Of a DNA stretch of 64,000 nt, positions 55,590 through 62,783 are shown piece by piece (the stretch's first letter is position 1; each line of letters starts with the position of its first letter). Made by a program: the position numbers and the translations under genes. The DNA lies in the NCBI RefSeq assembly GCF_012516315.1, contig NZ_CP051185.1, forward strand, positions 5,523,363 to 5,587,362, read 5' to 3'. The notes under the pieces were generated by a model, which was given only the letters and a program-made list of their open reading frames with translations, made no database searches and was not told the origin of the DNA. Source of the DNA: Limnospira fusiformis SAG 85.79. GTDB lineage: Bacteria; Cyanobacteriota; Cyanobacteriia; Cyanobacteriales; Microcoleaceae.

Positions 55590-56081
55590 ATGCCTAAAAA
55601 CAAAGATACATTAGTAGACCAAAATACCGCTATTTACCAGCTTGACAAAGACAGCGTAAAAACCAAGGATACACATGGACTCTCACCTAGTGAATATCTG
55701 GCAATCTTAAAAAGGTTCAGCAACTTTGCCGGATTTCTTGACCAGGTAGTTCCTTATCTGCCATATCCCAAAACATCACCTATCTACACATTAAAAGAAA
55801 AGTTGGTGTTTGCATCTGTAACGGACGAAAAGGACTTTAATCTGGAATTAACCTACTCTGAGATTATCGCGTTAAAGAATAGCATTAAAGCTATTCTAAC
55901 TCTGATTAAACTTGGTGGTGGTGTCAGGGTGCCACGTAAAGTTTCTGGTGCTATTGCTGACGATATCGCTGCCTTGGAGGGTCACTTTTTTAATCTCTCC
56001 GATAATCATGTTGACCCTGATATGCCCGAATCATTGCCTGACCCTGACCCGTTTTCAGATTGGCTTCAGACTAACGCCTAA
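55590..56081 (+). CDS. Protein of unknown function (163 aa), first gene of the second rightward unit
   Basis: A soluble, mainly helical protein (SPSEYLAILKRFSNFAGFLD then LTYSEIIALKNSIKAILTLI) with an acidic C-terminal tail (DPDMPESLPDPDPFSDW). No domain recognised. It follows directly on the 17-bp inverted repeat, which would occlude or control its ribosome-binding site. A regulatory or replication role is possible from position only. Confidence 0.5.
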   Translation: MPKNKDTLVDQNTAIYQLDKDSVKTKDTHGLSPSEYLAILKRFSNFAGFLDQVVPYLPYPKTSPIYTLKEKLVFASVTDEKDFNLELTYSEIIALKNSIKAILTLIKLGGGVRVPRKVSGAIADDIAALEGHFFNLSDNHVDPDMPESLPDPDPFSDWLQTNA

Positions 56082-56094
56082 TTAGCAAAAAAAA

Positions 56095-56116
56095 GGCTAC
56101 CCGTGAAAAGGTAGCC
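56095..56116. terminator. Hairpin between the 163- and 114-residue genes
   Basis: GGCTACC (56,095-56,101) pairs with GGTAGCC (56,110-56,116) around 8 nt. A run of A lies upstream, so it would be an intrinsic terminator on the opposite strand; on the gene strand it may be an mRNA processing or stabilising hairpin. Confidence 0.5.
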
Positions 56117-56144
56117 AATACACCAAACATCGAGGACTATCACC

Positions 56145-56489
56145 ATGATATCAAAGCACTGGAAAGAAGTGCGGTTAAATCTCAGGAATATTAAACTTGA
56201 CCCGTTGATGTATGTGGGAACGTCGTTTGCTATAAAGGTTCCTAACTATGCAGGAAGAGGACGACTTCAATGGCAATTAACAGCCGTTAAGTTTGATAAA
56301 GAATTTCTGGCTTATTGTCTGGGAGAAATGATTAAAAAATTAATTCCATTACACCCAGATAAAATTGAGGAAATTCTCAACGAGGCACTCGAATATTATC
56401 GAGCGGAATGGAGGATTTATCAAGCTGAATCTGGTGGAGATAGAGAGCCAGATAATGAAACTTATTTTGGGGAGATAAATGATGATTAA
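56145..56489 (+). CDS. Protein of unknown function (114 aa)
   Basis: This 114-residue protein (MISKHWKEVRLNLRNIKLDP, then QWQLTAVKFDKEFLAYCLGE) ends in an acidic tail that overlaps the start of the nuclease gene by 11 bp. No motif recognised. Its placement with a DUF1064-type nuclease and an ATPase suggests DNA metabolism, by context only. Confidence 0.5.
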   Translation: MISKHWKEVRLNLRNIKLDPLMYVGTSFAIKVPNYAGRGRLQWQLTAVKFDKEFLAYCLGEMIKKLIPLHPDKIEEILNEALEYYRAEWRIYQAESGGDREPDNETYFGEINDD

Positions 56490-56892
56490 CAAGTATCATG
56501 CCAAAGGACAATACTACGACGGGCATTACTTTGGGTCAACATTAGAGAGCAAGGTTTATCACCTACTCAAAAAGTATGATGACAACCTATCAATACACCC
56601 CCGATTAACTTTGGTTGATGGTAAGAAACCTTGGCGACCAATTGCTTGGAAACCTGACTTTTATAGTCCAGTTTTCAACCAATACATCGAAGTAAAGGGA
56701 GCGCTAACACCTGATTTTAAACTCAAGATGCAATTGCTTCATTACCTTAATCCCGGAATGATTGAAGATATTTGGTTTGTCACTCGGAACAGGTCTTATC
56801 GCTGGCAAGGTATTTATTTAATGAATATCGATGAGTTCCAGCGACATCTGAAAGCACAAGAATTTAAGTTAACAGGAGAACATCAACCGTGA
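56479..56892 (+). CDS. DUF1064-type endonuclease-fold protein
   Basis: This 137-residue protein shows the restriction-endonuclease-fold pattern of the phage DUF1064 family. A glutamate occurs in FGSTLESKVYHLLKKY, then a P-D-F in RPIAWKPDFYSPVF, then E-V-K in QYIEVKGALTPDFKLKMQLL. Phage relatives are thought to act as Holliday-junction or branched-DNA nucleases. It starts within the previous gene and its stop overlaps the GTG of the next, so it is tightly coupled. The call rests on catalytic-residue spacing. Confidence 0.65.
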   Translation: MMINKYHAKGQYYDGHYFGSTLESKVYHLLKKYDDNLSIHPRLTLVDGKKPWRPIAWKPDFYSPVFNQYIEVKGALTPDFKLKMQLLHYLNPGMIEDIWFVTRNRSYRWQGIYLMNIDEFQRHLKAQEFKLTGEHQP

Positions 56893-57266
56893 GAAATCTA
56901 CACTATAAAGGCATATTTAGCCTCAATGGTGAACTTGTGCAAACTCACTACAATCCGCATGAATTTGATAAAACTGCAATCATTGTGGCTTATCAAATTC
57001 TGACACATATTGAGGAACACAAAACACCTGAAGTAAAGAATATTACCTATCAGGTAATGGGTAGTTACAGACCACGTGGTGATTATCAAGGCTCTGCAAT
57101 TATTAGACTTATCAAGCAAACTCACTTAGTTAAACTTGTTAAGGAGTCAAGACTTCGAGTCTATTTATCTGGCAATCCACTGTTTTGGGCTGCTTGTCGC
57201 CAAATTGCAGCCAGAATCGAATCACCTAACACAATCAACAATCAACAATTAACTGAGGAAGAGTAA
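56889..57266 (+). CDS. Protein of unknown function (125 aa), coupled to the nuclease
   Basis: A GTG start overlaps the nuclease stop (GTGA). The protein (FSLNGELVQTHYNPHEFDKT, IRLIKQTHLVKLVKESRLRV) is basic and could be a small winged-helix DNA-binding protein by composition, but no motif is firm. It is followed 2 bp later by the next gene. Confidence 0.5.
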   Translation: MRNLHYKGIFSLNGELVQTHYNPHEFDKTAIIVAYQILTHIEEHKTPEVKNITYQVMGSYRPRGDYQGSAIIRLIKQTHLVKLVKESRLRVYLSGNPLFWAACRQIAARIESPNTINNQQLTEEE

Positions 57267-57268
57267 TC

Positions 57269-58003
57269 ATGAGTATTGGATATTACGGTAAAAAAGATGA
57301 CGATAAATTCGCATTCTGTAGCGCGGTTAAACCGGGAGAATCTGGAATATATTTGGAAATCACTAGCGCTATGTTTGTTGTACAATCGCCTCACCTGTGG
57401 CTTATTGGCTATGGATTAAGTGGTGATTTCCAGAACTTCAATGATAGGTCGTGGAAATTTGAAGAGCAATTAATCGCAGTACGCTTTTGTATTGCTGAGT
57501 ACTCTAGTGAATATCAAGGGAAAAAACGGGAATACAAGCCTACTTCGGTTGAATTAGCGTTACTGCATTTAGTCGAAAGTGACGCTATGCTGACAAACGG
57601 TAAAATGATGTTCACGGGAACTGTAAATCTAGGACAATCAGCCACACGGGTAGCCGAGCGACTCCTTGAGGTAAATAGTGAGAATTCAAATGATTTTGAA
57701 TCAGCCAAGAATAAGCATGATTTAGCACGATTTATCCTCGAATACAGCACAGGATTAGATACCTTTGAATCCACTGTTGCCGGATACACTGTACAAGAAG
57801 CCATTGATTTTGTTGAGTTAAAGTCTGGCAAAAAAAATGGTAGTTTTGGCGGTAAGGCTAAATATAAAACCTGGGAAGAACGGGTTGAGTCTACAGCAAA
57901 AATTCTTGATTGTGAGCCTGATTTTGATAGCCTATACAGCAAGGTTAAAAAATTGGACGCTGATACCCTAATCGCGTTACTTGAGTTAATGAAACTTAGC
58001 TAA
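57269..58003 (+). CDS. Protein of unknown function (244 aa)
   Basis: The N-terminal half is beta-rich (GESGIYLEITSAMFVVQSPH, HLWLIGYGLSGDFQNFNDR), the C-terminal half helical (YKTWEERVESTAKILDCEPD). The position between a nuclease and an ATPase and the beta-rich N-terminus would suit a single-strand DNA-binding or recombination helper, but there is no recognised motif. A GC-rich hairpin follows the stop. Confidence 0.5.
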   Translation: MSIGYYGKKDDDKFAFCSAVKPGESGIYLEITSAMFVVQSPHLWLIGYGLSGDFQNFNDRSWKFEEQLIAVRFCIAEYSSEYQGKKREYKPTSVELALLHLVESDAMLTNGKMMFTGTVNLGQSATRVAERLLEVNSENSNDFESAKNKHDLARFILEYSTGLDTFESTVAGYTVQEAIDFVELKSGKKNGSFGGKAKYKTWEERVESTAKILDCEPDFDSLYSKVKKLDADTLIALLELMKLS

Positions 58004-58014
58004 TTACCACAAAA

Positions 58015-58039
58015 ATTCCCCCCAATATTGGGGGGGAAT
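58015..58039 (+). terminator. GC-rich hairpin after the 244-residue gene
   Basis: ATTCCCCCC pairs with GGGGGGGAAT around AATATT. No T-run follows, so it may act as a processing or partial termination site before the ATPase gene. Confidence 0.5.
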
Positions 58040-58080
58040 GACTACCATACAGCAAGCCAACATATTGAGAGGCCACTACC

Positions 58081-59280
58081 ATGTCTGAGGACTATTTAGA
58101 TTATAGGCTAATACGCGACTCATTGGCAGATGAATTAGAGGAAATAATCGTTGATGGTGCATTGGGTGAACAAATAGAGTCAATATGTAGAGCTTGTGCT
58201 ATCCTACCCTATCCGGATGTTCAATTCCCAATTATTACTAGCTTTATTTGCTCACCTGTCACGCTAATGTCAACCGCTGGGTGCCTGTTTCTTTGGGGGT
58301 CTAGTGGAACGGGTAAAAGCCAGATAGCTACTATTGCGGCTTCACTATATAACGCCGACACAGTGTTAGCTAACAGTACATTTGCATCACTGAGAAACAA
58401 GATACAACAAGAAAGATATTACGACCCATTACGGAGTGAGTTTGAACGTAATTTTTTATTGGTCTGGGAAGATATCACCCCCAATTTATTAATTGAAAAT
58501 GAAAATATGCTTTCACTGTTTAAAGTCTTCAACAGGAAAAATAGCCGAATAACAATTAGTAGTCAAACACCCGGTCAAAACATGATTTTTAATGCTTTCG
58601 CTTTAAAAGTAATTAATTCAATACATCCTTTATGGACGTTTTGGGAACTTAATGAATTAAAACGCCGTATGTTTCCTATGTGGTTTAAAAAACGACAATC
58701 AATGACAAGTGAAGAATATGCAGGTAATCAATTTGAATTGTCAGAACTTTCGGATATTGAGGATATAAATCTTGGTAAGATATCATCTCGCTTAGAAATG
58801 TTTTGGAGAGATATGAATAATTGCACTAATTATGCTCAAACCAAAAGAGGACTACAAAAAAGGAAACAAGATATAGCTAACTACAGATTATCCATTGATG
58901 TAATCGCTACACATTCAATGATATATAAATCATCAATGGATAATTCAATCAAAGTATTTAACCATTACTGGGAGTTAGCAGAAGATAAAATATTTACAGT
59001 ATCTAGCGGTACAGAACAATTTTTAGATAGCTTTATCACTCAAAGTATTGAGAATAAAACTAAACAAAATGAGCAAGCGATAAAGGCAGGTTGTCCTGAG
59101 TTAATTGAAGCGGTGACAGATATTGACCCTAAAATGCTAAAAATAGCCATAGAAACCGCTAAAAATGATGGTTATTTAGATTCACGGGTTACTGTAAATG
59201 AATTAACCAATTTAATGAAAAACAGAGGTTATAACATGATGAATGTTAACGGTAAAAACCTGTGGAAGCAAATCATTTAA
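58081..59280 (+). CDS. P-loop ATPase of helicase or packaging type (399 aa)
   Basis: A Walker A motif GSSGTGKS lies at residues 73-80. A Walker B-like strand NFLLVWED follows at 124-131, then a sensor-like RITISSQTPGQN, and an arginine-rich WELNELKRRMFPMWF block like the arginine finger helix of AAA+ proteins. The size and order are compatible with a superfamily 3 or other AAA+ replicative helicase; a packaging ATPase is an alternative. No primase or origin-binding domain is visible in the N-terminal 60 residues. The C-terminal 80 residues may be a winged helix (DSRVTVNELTNLMKNRGYNM). It is the only clear motor protein in the element. Confidence 0.65.
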   Translation: MSEDYLDYRLIRDSLADELEEIIVDGALGEQIESICRACAILPYPDVQFPIITSFICSPVTLMSTAGCLFLWGSSGTGKSQIATIAASLYNADTVLANSTFASLRNKIQQERYYDPLRSEFERNFLLVWEDITPNLLIENENMLSLFKVFNRKNSRITISSQTPGQNMIFNAFALKVINSIHPLWTFWELNELKRRMFPMWFKKRQSMTSEEYAGNQFELSELSDIEDINLGKISSRLEMFWRDMNNCTNYAQTKRGLQKRKQDIANYRLSIDVIATHSMIYKSSMDNSIKVFNHYWELAEDKIFTVSSGTEQFLDSFITQSIENKTKQNEQAIKAGCPELIEAVTDIDPKMLKIAIETAKNDGYLDSRVTVNELTNLMKNRGYNMMNVNGKNLWKQII

Positions 59281-59314
59281 CTTCCAATTAGTTCATTGAC
59301 CTAGGAGAACAAAA

Positions 59315-59524
59315 ATGATGACAGATATCAATAATCAAATGTTTGTAAAGTTTAAGACTATGGTAGATAGTCTAGTTTACAACAGCAACAAAGAAGAGGG
59401 TTTGGCAACATTAAAGTCAATACTAGACGACTGTGAAACAGAATTAACCATTACTGAACTTAAAAAGCAATTGCTGATTAAGGAGCTGAATTACACGAAA
59501 CACTTAATGGATAAAGTTCAATAA
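59315..59524 (+). CDS. Small coiled-coil protein (69 aa)
   Basis: A 69-residue helical protein with a leucine-rich heptad pattern (CETELTITELKKQLLIKELN). AGGAGAAC lies just upstream of tandem ATG codons. It follows the ATPase by 35 bp and may be its partner or a small regulator. No family recognised. Confidence 0.5.
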   Translation: MMTDINNQMFVKFKTMVDSLVYNSNKEEGLATLKSILDDCETELTITELKKQLLIKELNYTKHLMDKVQ

Positions 59525-59586
59525 ATATTCGTCCGCAATGACGGTAAACTACGGCAAACAACACACTAAGAGGATAAAACCATATC

Positions 59587-60180
59587 ATGAACGAAGAACA
59601 AGCAAGGTTGATGGTTGTCGCGGAATTAGCACGTGATATTTACGCCCAAATGATGTCACGAGATATCCCCTACGCTAACCAAGATACCAGGGTGAAATTA
59701 GCCGAAATCGCCCATAACGCCGCTGTTGATTTTATGGCGGTACAAGAAAAGTGGGTATCGTCTCAAGAGACAGTTATTCAGCCAGCATCATTTATGCCCG
59801 ACTTTAGTGGCAATGGTTACAGTAGCGATATCTTTATGGGGGTGACTTCAATGCCTAAGTTATTGCCAGTAATCAGCCTACATACTGGAAATTTCAGCAA
59901 TTTTCTGCTGGGTTATGGTGGAACTTGTGTAGAACTAGATACGCCTGAGTGGTTTAACTACCTGAGAAAAAACAAGTCATTTTCGGTTGAGTTAAACGGC
60001 AAAAGGTTTACAGCTTGCAAAAAAACGTCAATCAATGGCTTTGCATACTGGAATCTGAAAGGTTGGGACGGTAAAATCAACCACCATATCTATATCGGAA
60101 AATCTGACCAGACTACCAATGAGAAGATTCAACAGGCTGCTATAGCTATGTTTTATCGGTGCAACCCCAAGTTGGCGTAA
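59587..60180 (+). CDS. Protein with a YIGKS-type domain of plasmid/mobile-element proteins (197 aa)
   Basis: The N-terminal ~75 residues are helical. The C-terminal part has GFAYWNLKGWDGKINHHIYI and GKSDQTTNEKIQQAAI. I recognise this as a degenerate form of the YW...GK...YIGKS..LT pattern found in some bacterial regulatory and mobile-element proteins. DNA or RNA contact is possible; the function is unknown. The last residues and stop codon (TTGGCGTAA) lie inside the right terminal repeat. Confidence 0.5.
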   Translation: MNEEQARLMVVAELARDIYAQMMSRDIPYANQDTRVKLAEIAHNAAVDFMAVQEKWVSSQETVIQPASFMPDFSGNGYSSDIFMGVTSMPKLLPVISLHTGNFSNFLLGYGGTCVELDTPEWFNYLRKNKSFSVELNGKRFTACKKTSINGFAYWNLKGWDGKINHHIYIGKSDQTTNEKIQQAAIAMFYRCNPKLA

Positions 60181-60217
60181 GCCCTAACGCCTAACAGCTA
60201 CCCCAATAACTTAATGA

Positions 60218-60244
60218 CCCCCTATGGTTTCTGACTGTAGGGGG
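60218..60244 (+). terminator. Terminator-like hairpin at the inner edge of the right repeat
   Basis: CCCCCTA (60,218-60,224) pairs with TAGGGGG (60,238-60,244), followed after 10 nt by ATTTTTT. It would end the rightward operon just after its last gene. Confidence 0.65.
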
Positions 60245-60264
60245 TGTCTATGTATTTTTTGAAT

Positions 60265-60343
60265 ACACTCCTGTATTACAGGAGTGTAGAATGTTAAAAA
60301 ATCATTGAGCCTACCCCGTTACACTCCTGCAGTACAGGAGTGT
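60265..60343. promoter_or_regulatory. Paired palindromic boxes, right repeat
   Basis: Mirror copies of the left pair: 23-bp dyads at 60,265-60,287 and 60,321-60,343 with arms ACACTCCTG and CAGGAGTGT. Confidence 0.7.
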
Positions 60344-60809
60344 AAATGATTTATATGAATGCCTACCCTATCATGTCCAGATATTACCCAGAACTAAGTT
60401 ACCCCCAACAGATAGCTTTACCTACAACCTACGGCTAAGATTTTGGGGGTGAACTGATTATGTTGGTATCGGTTTCCGCACGGGGTGATTACCACCAAAG
60501 ACTAGAGACTTGCTAAGGATTATGTGGGTATCGATTCCCATCTCGGTAATTGTCACCAGTTGAAAAGTTGTTTAGGGGTATCGGGTTGGATCCGGTAGGA
60601 GATGATTTAGATTTTGCGATCGCACTCCCAAGAATCCCCCCAGTAATAATCATGGTTTGACCCCATAGACAATCACTACGGCGATCGCACATAGTTTCCC
60701 CTATAGGTCTAGTCCACGGAAAGGCGGTCTGATATCTTTGTACGTTGATTCCCTAGCGGGTTCCCCCCTACGGCTACCTACGGCTATCGTGGTTGATTTT
60801 GAAACATAT

Positions 60810-60944
60810 CCTCCCCCCAACCGGAACAAACACTCTTTGGGGAAACGACCGACGTGATAGCAGTCAATGGTGAGGTACGAACCGATAGGCTTGCCATTGA
60901 CGGGTATCACAAGGGAGTTAACCTATCGGTGTCTGGTTGGGGGG
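60810..60944 (-). ncRNA. Possible pseudoknotted RNA in the right repeat
   Basis: Mirror copy of 44,932-45,069. The outer stem here pairs CCCCCCAACC (60,813-60,822) with GGTTGGGGGG (60,935-60,944); relative to the left copy, one T-A pair is C-G, changed on both sides. The outermost three pairs of the left copy are lost. Transcription is not shown. Confidence 0.5.
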
Positions 60945-61139
60945 TGATGTAGCTATTTGACAGATTGATTAAGTTGTGCTTATTGATTAACCCGTCAATA
61001 ATTAAGTTTTGTTGCTAAGAGATATGCACTAATCGTCCCGTGTGCTAAGACTGAATGGAGTGCATATTAAGTGTAACGGTACGACTATCGGGTTAAGTGT
61101 TTCCCGGTTATCCCGGCTAGAATAAGGGTTTAAGTAAAA

Positions 61140-61161
61140 TGGCTCTGGCGGGATTTGAACC
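61140..61161 (-). tRNA. tRNA 3'-end fragment at a recombinase half-site
   Basis: Read on the minus strand, a T-loop TTCAAAT (61,153-61,159) is followed by CCCGC (T-stem 3' strand), CAGAGCC (acceptor 3' strand) and A. The 5' side is not tRNA: the T-stem 5' strand is replaced by the recombinase arm (AAACCAGG). No tRNA body exists here, so this is a remnant of a tRNA used as an attachment site, not a working tRNA gene. The amino acid identity is unknown. Confidence 0.7.
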
Positions 61162-61244
61162 TGGTTTAAAGGCTATAACTCCTATTCTACCGTCACTCTA
61201 ATGCACTCAAAAGCGATCGCACATTCAGGAGTTAGTGTAAAATG
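61160..61244 (-). repeat. Inner attachment arm (85 bp), inverted relative to 62,699-62,783
   Basis: Reading leftward, it runs CATTTTACACTAACTCCTG, ATGTGCGATCG, GAGTGCATTAGAGTGACGG and ends TTTAAACCAGG next to the tRNA T-loop. The outer arm beyond the int start codon is about 85% identical and ends TTCTAACCGG next to TGTCTAT. The two arms flank the recombinase gene. Confidence 0.85.
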
Positions 61245-61246
61245 AA

Positions 61247-61273
61247 ACCCCCTAGGTATTTAGCCTAGAGGGT
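61247..61273 (-). terminator. Terminator of the recombinase gene
   Basis: On the minus strand ACCCTCTAGG pairs with CCTAGGGGGT (one mismatch) around a 7-nt loop, followed by TTCATTTT. It lies 25 bp after the recombinase stop codon. Confidence 0.7.
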
Positions 61274-61297
61274 ATTGTGTTGTGGGTTTATTGGGGA

Positions 61298-62701
61298 TTA
61301 ATCATCAAGCTGGTAAAGAGCTCTGATAATTGCCTTAACCTCTGGTAGGTCTGGATTAATGCCAATATTAATCAGGATTTGTTTCCCCATCTCTAGTGGC
61401 AATGGTTGTTTTTGATGTCGTGTCAGGATACCTAGCTCTGTGGCAAGGTTGCGGCGTTTTTTGTACTTGCTGTCATTAATTGCCACACTGTGACCAAATG
61501 AGCGTGCCCTAATTTCCTGTGGTATCCCGTTCATCTCTCCCAGTTGATTTCCAAGATGTCGGAAAGCGTAGGCTTGGGTAAATCCCCAATTGTGATTTTT
61601 AAGCCATAACCTATGGTTATTGTTAAAACTATTAGGGTCTTTAGATGTTGTAATAGGCAAACAAACGTTATGAATCCCAAGACGGTCAATCAAAGCATTG
61701 TCTTTTGACATTGGGATAGCTAACCGTTGACCTGTTTTAGTGCTTGCCCCAAAGTAAGTAAACTCACCAATCACTAACACTAACTCAATGTTATTGGAGT
61801 CACTTATTGCGGGGAACGTTATGCCGTCAACCGTGATATCCTTGGTTAAGTTTTGTCCTGCTGCAATCTCTGATGGTCTCAATCCATATAAAGCACACAT
61901 TGCCGATACCCAGCACCAACCATCACGCGCATTATTGTCTGTAACGGTACGATAATCAGTGTTGCGTTCCTTGTCTAGTAGGTTTAGTAGGGTATCCAAA
62001 TCTACACTTTGAAATTTCATAAACACCGTCTGAGTTGAGTCAATTTTTTCTAGTTTCTCTAGTGCTTTTTTACAACCAGCACGTTCCGCCACTTGTTTTA
62101 GTCGGTAGTATCTATCCTTAAAGGTTTTACTACCTACCGGACTATCACCATTCTTTAACGGGCTATATAGCGCTTCCTTGATACCCTCCCAGGTGACGGA
62201 AGCATCCCAATCTGTCACTTTGTTAAATACATCTAAAAAGCAACAATTGAATGAACTTTGGTCACTAACTATATTGCGGGAACGTTTCCGTTTAGTGTTC
62301 TTGTGTACCCCATTAAAGTAATCATCTTCCATCTCTTTAAACACTTGGCGATAGGTGATTAAGTCGTTTTCCAAAGGGGTTTTGTTTTCATCAAGGATAG
62401 TAGCCTTGTACCAGTCCAGCCATTCAGACACCGACTGAAATTGTCCGTCAAGGGATTTATGAACTAACCAGGCCTTATCAACGGCCTTACGGATACCCTC
62501 AGAAGTGAACTGACAATTACATCCTCGCTGCTTACGCCCTCCCGTCTCCGGGTCAGTAGTGATGTCTAGCTGAATTGTCCCCCGGTTACGCTTAATCCTG
62601 ACACCTTTGGGACATTGTTTGCGGGATAGGTTGAAAAACTCAAGAATATCTTCAAAGCCTTGATATGTACCACTATGTGTACTGTTTGTACTTGCACTCA
62701 T
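61298..62701 (-). CDS. XisA/XisC-like tyrosine recombinase
   Basis: This 467-residue protein has the tyrosine-recombinase catalytic residues in order in its C-terminal half: Arg in ALYGLRPSEI (near 274), Lys in GASTKTGQRL, then YAFRHLG (near 376-382), GHS, and the nucleophile Tyr in INDSKYKKR (near 412). The second box is Y-x-x-R instead of the usual H-x-x-R. As I recall, the developmental excisionases XisA and XisC of heterocystous cyanobacteria have this R-Y-R-Y set and a similar length. The N-terminal 200 residues would be the core/arm-binding part. The start codon ATG is the inner end of the outer attachment arm, so its promoter lies within the arm. It should catalyse integration and excision of the element. 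Confidence 0.82.
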   Translation of the reverse strand: MSASTNSTHSGTYQGFEDILEFFNLSRKQCPKGVRIKRNRGTIQLDITTDPETGGRKQRGCNCQFTSEGIRKAVDKAWLVHKSLDGQFQSVSEWLDWYKATILDENKTPLENDLITYRQVFKEMEDDYFNGVHKNTKRKRSRNIVSDQSSFNCCFLDVFNKVTDWDASVTWEGIKEALYSPLKNGDSPVGSKTFKDRYYRLKQVAERAGCKKALEKLEKIDSTQTVFMKFQSVDLDTLLNLLDKERNTDYRTVTDNNARDGWCWVSAMCALYGLRPSEIAAGQNLTKDITVDGITFPAISDSNNIELVLVIGEFTYFGASTKTGQRLAIPMSKDNALIDRLGIHNVCLPITTSKDPNSFNNNHRLWLKNHNWGFTQAYAFRHLGNQLGEMNGIPQEIRARSFGHSVAINDSKYKKRRNLATELGILTRHQKQPLPLEMGKQILINIGINPDLPEVKAIIRALYQLDD

Positions 62702-62783
62702 TTTACACTAACTCCTGAATGTGCGATCGGCATTGAGTGCATTAAAGTGACGGTACAATAGGGGTTATAGCCGTTCTAACCGG
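62699..62783 (+). repeat. Outer attachment arm (85 bp) with the recombinase promoter
   Basis: Inverted partner of 61,160-61,244. It ends CTAACCGG directly at the overlap TGTCTAT. A GAGTGCATTAAAGTGACGGTA box within it is also similar to the outer 45 bp of both terminal repeats (TACCGTTACACTTAATATGC in the left repeat). Confidence 0.85.

Larger units (their letters stand above)
60171..61098 (-). repeat. Right terminal inverted repeat (928 bp)
   Basis: Reverse-complement partner of 44,781-45,643. The 65-bp excess (between GCGATCGCAC at 60,616 and again at 60,681) is the only large difference. It contains mirror copies of the palindromes, CGATACC boxes, possible pseudoknot and hairpin terminator. 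It also contains a copy of the attachment 9-mer GGTGTCTAT at 60,243-60,251. The 1.1-kb stretch from 60,181 to 61,297 has no other credible gene. Confidence 0.93.

Noticed and set aside
44781-61098. A conventional tailed prophage
   Set aside because: No terminase large subunit, portal, HK97-type capsid, tape measure or lysis endolysin was found among the open frames.
44781-61098. A casposon, Polinton-like or transposon element with its own DDE or Cas1 enzyme
   Set aside because: No Cas1, DDE transposase or protein-primed polymerase lies between the repeats; the only integration enzyme is the tyrosine recombinase outside them.
61140-61161. A complete tRNA gene at the recombinase module
   Set aside because: Only the T-loop, T-stem 3' strand and acceptor 3' strand are present; the rest is replaced by the recombinase arm.
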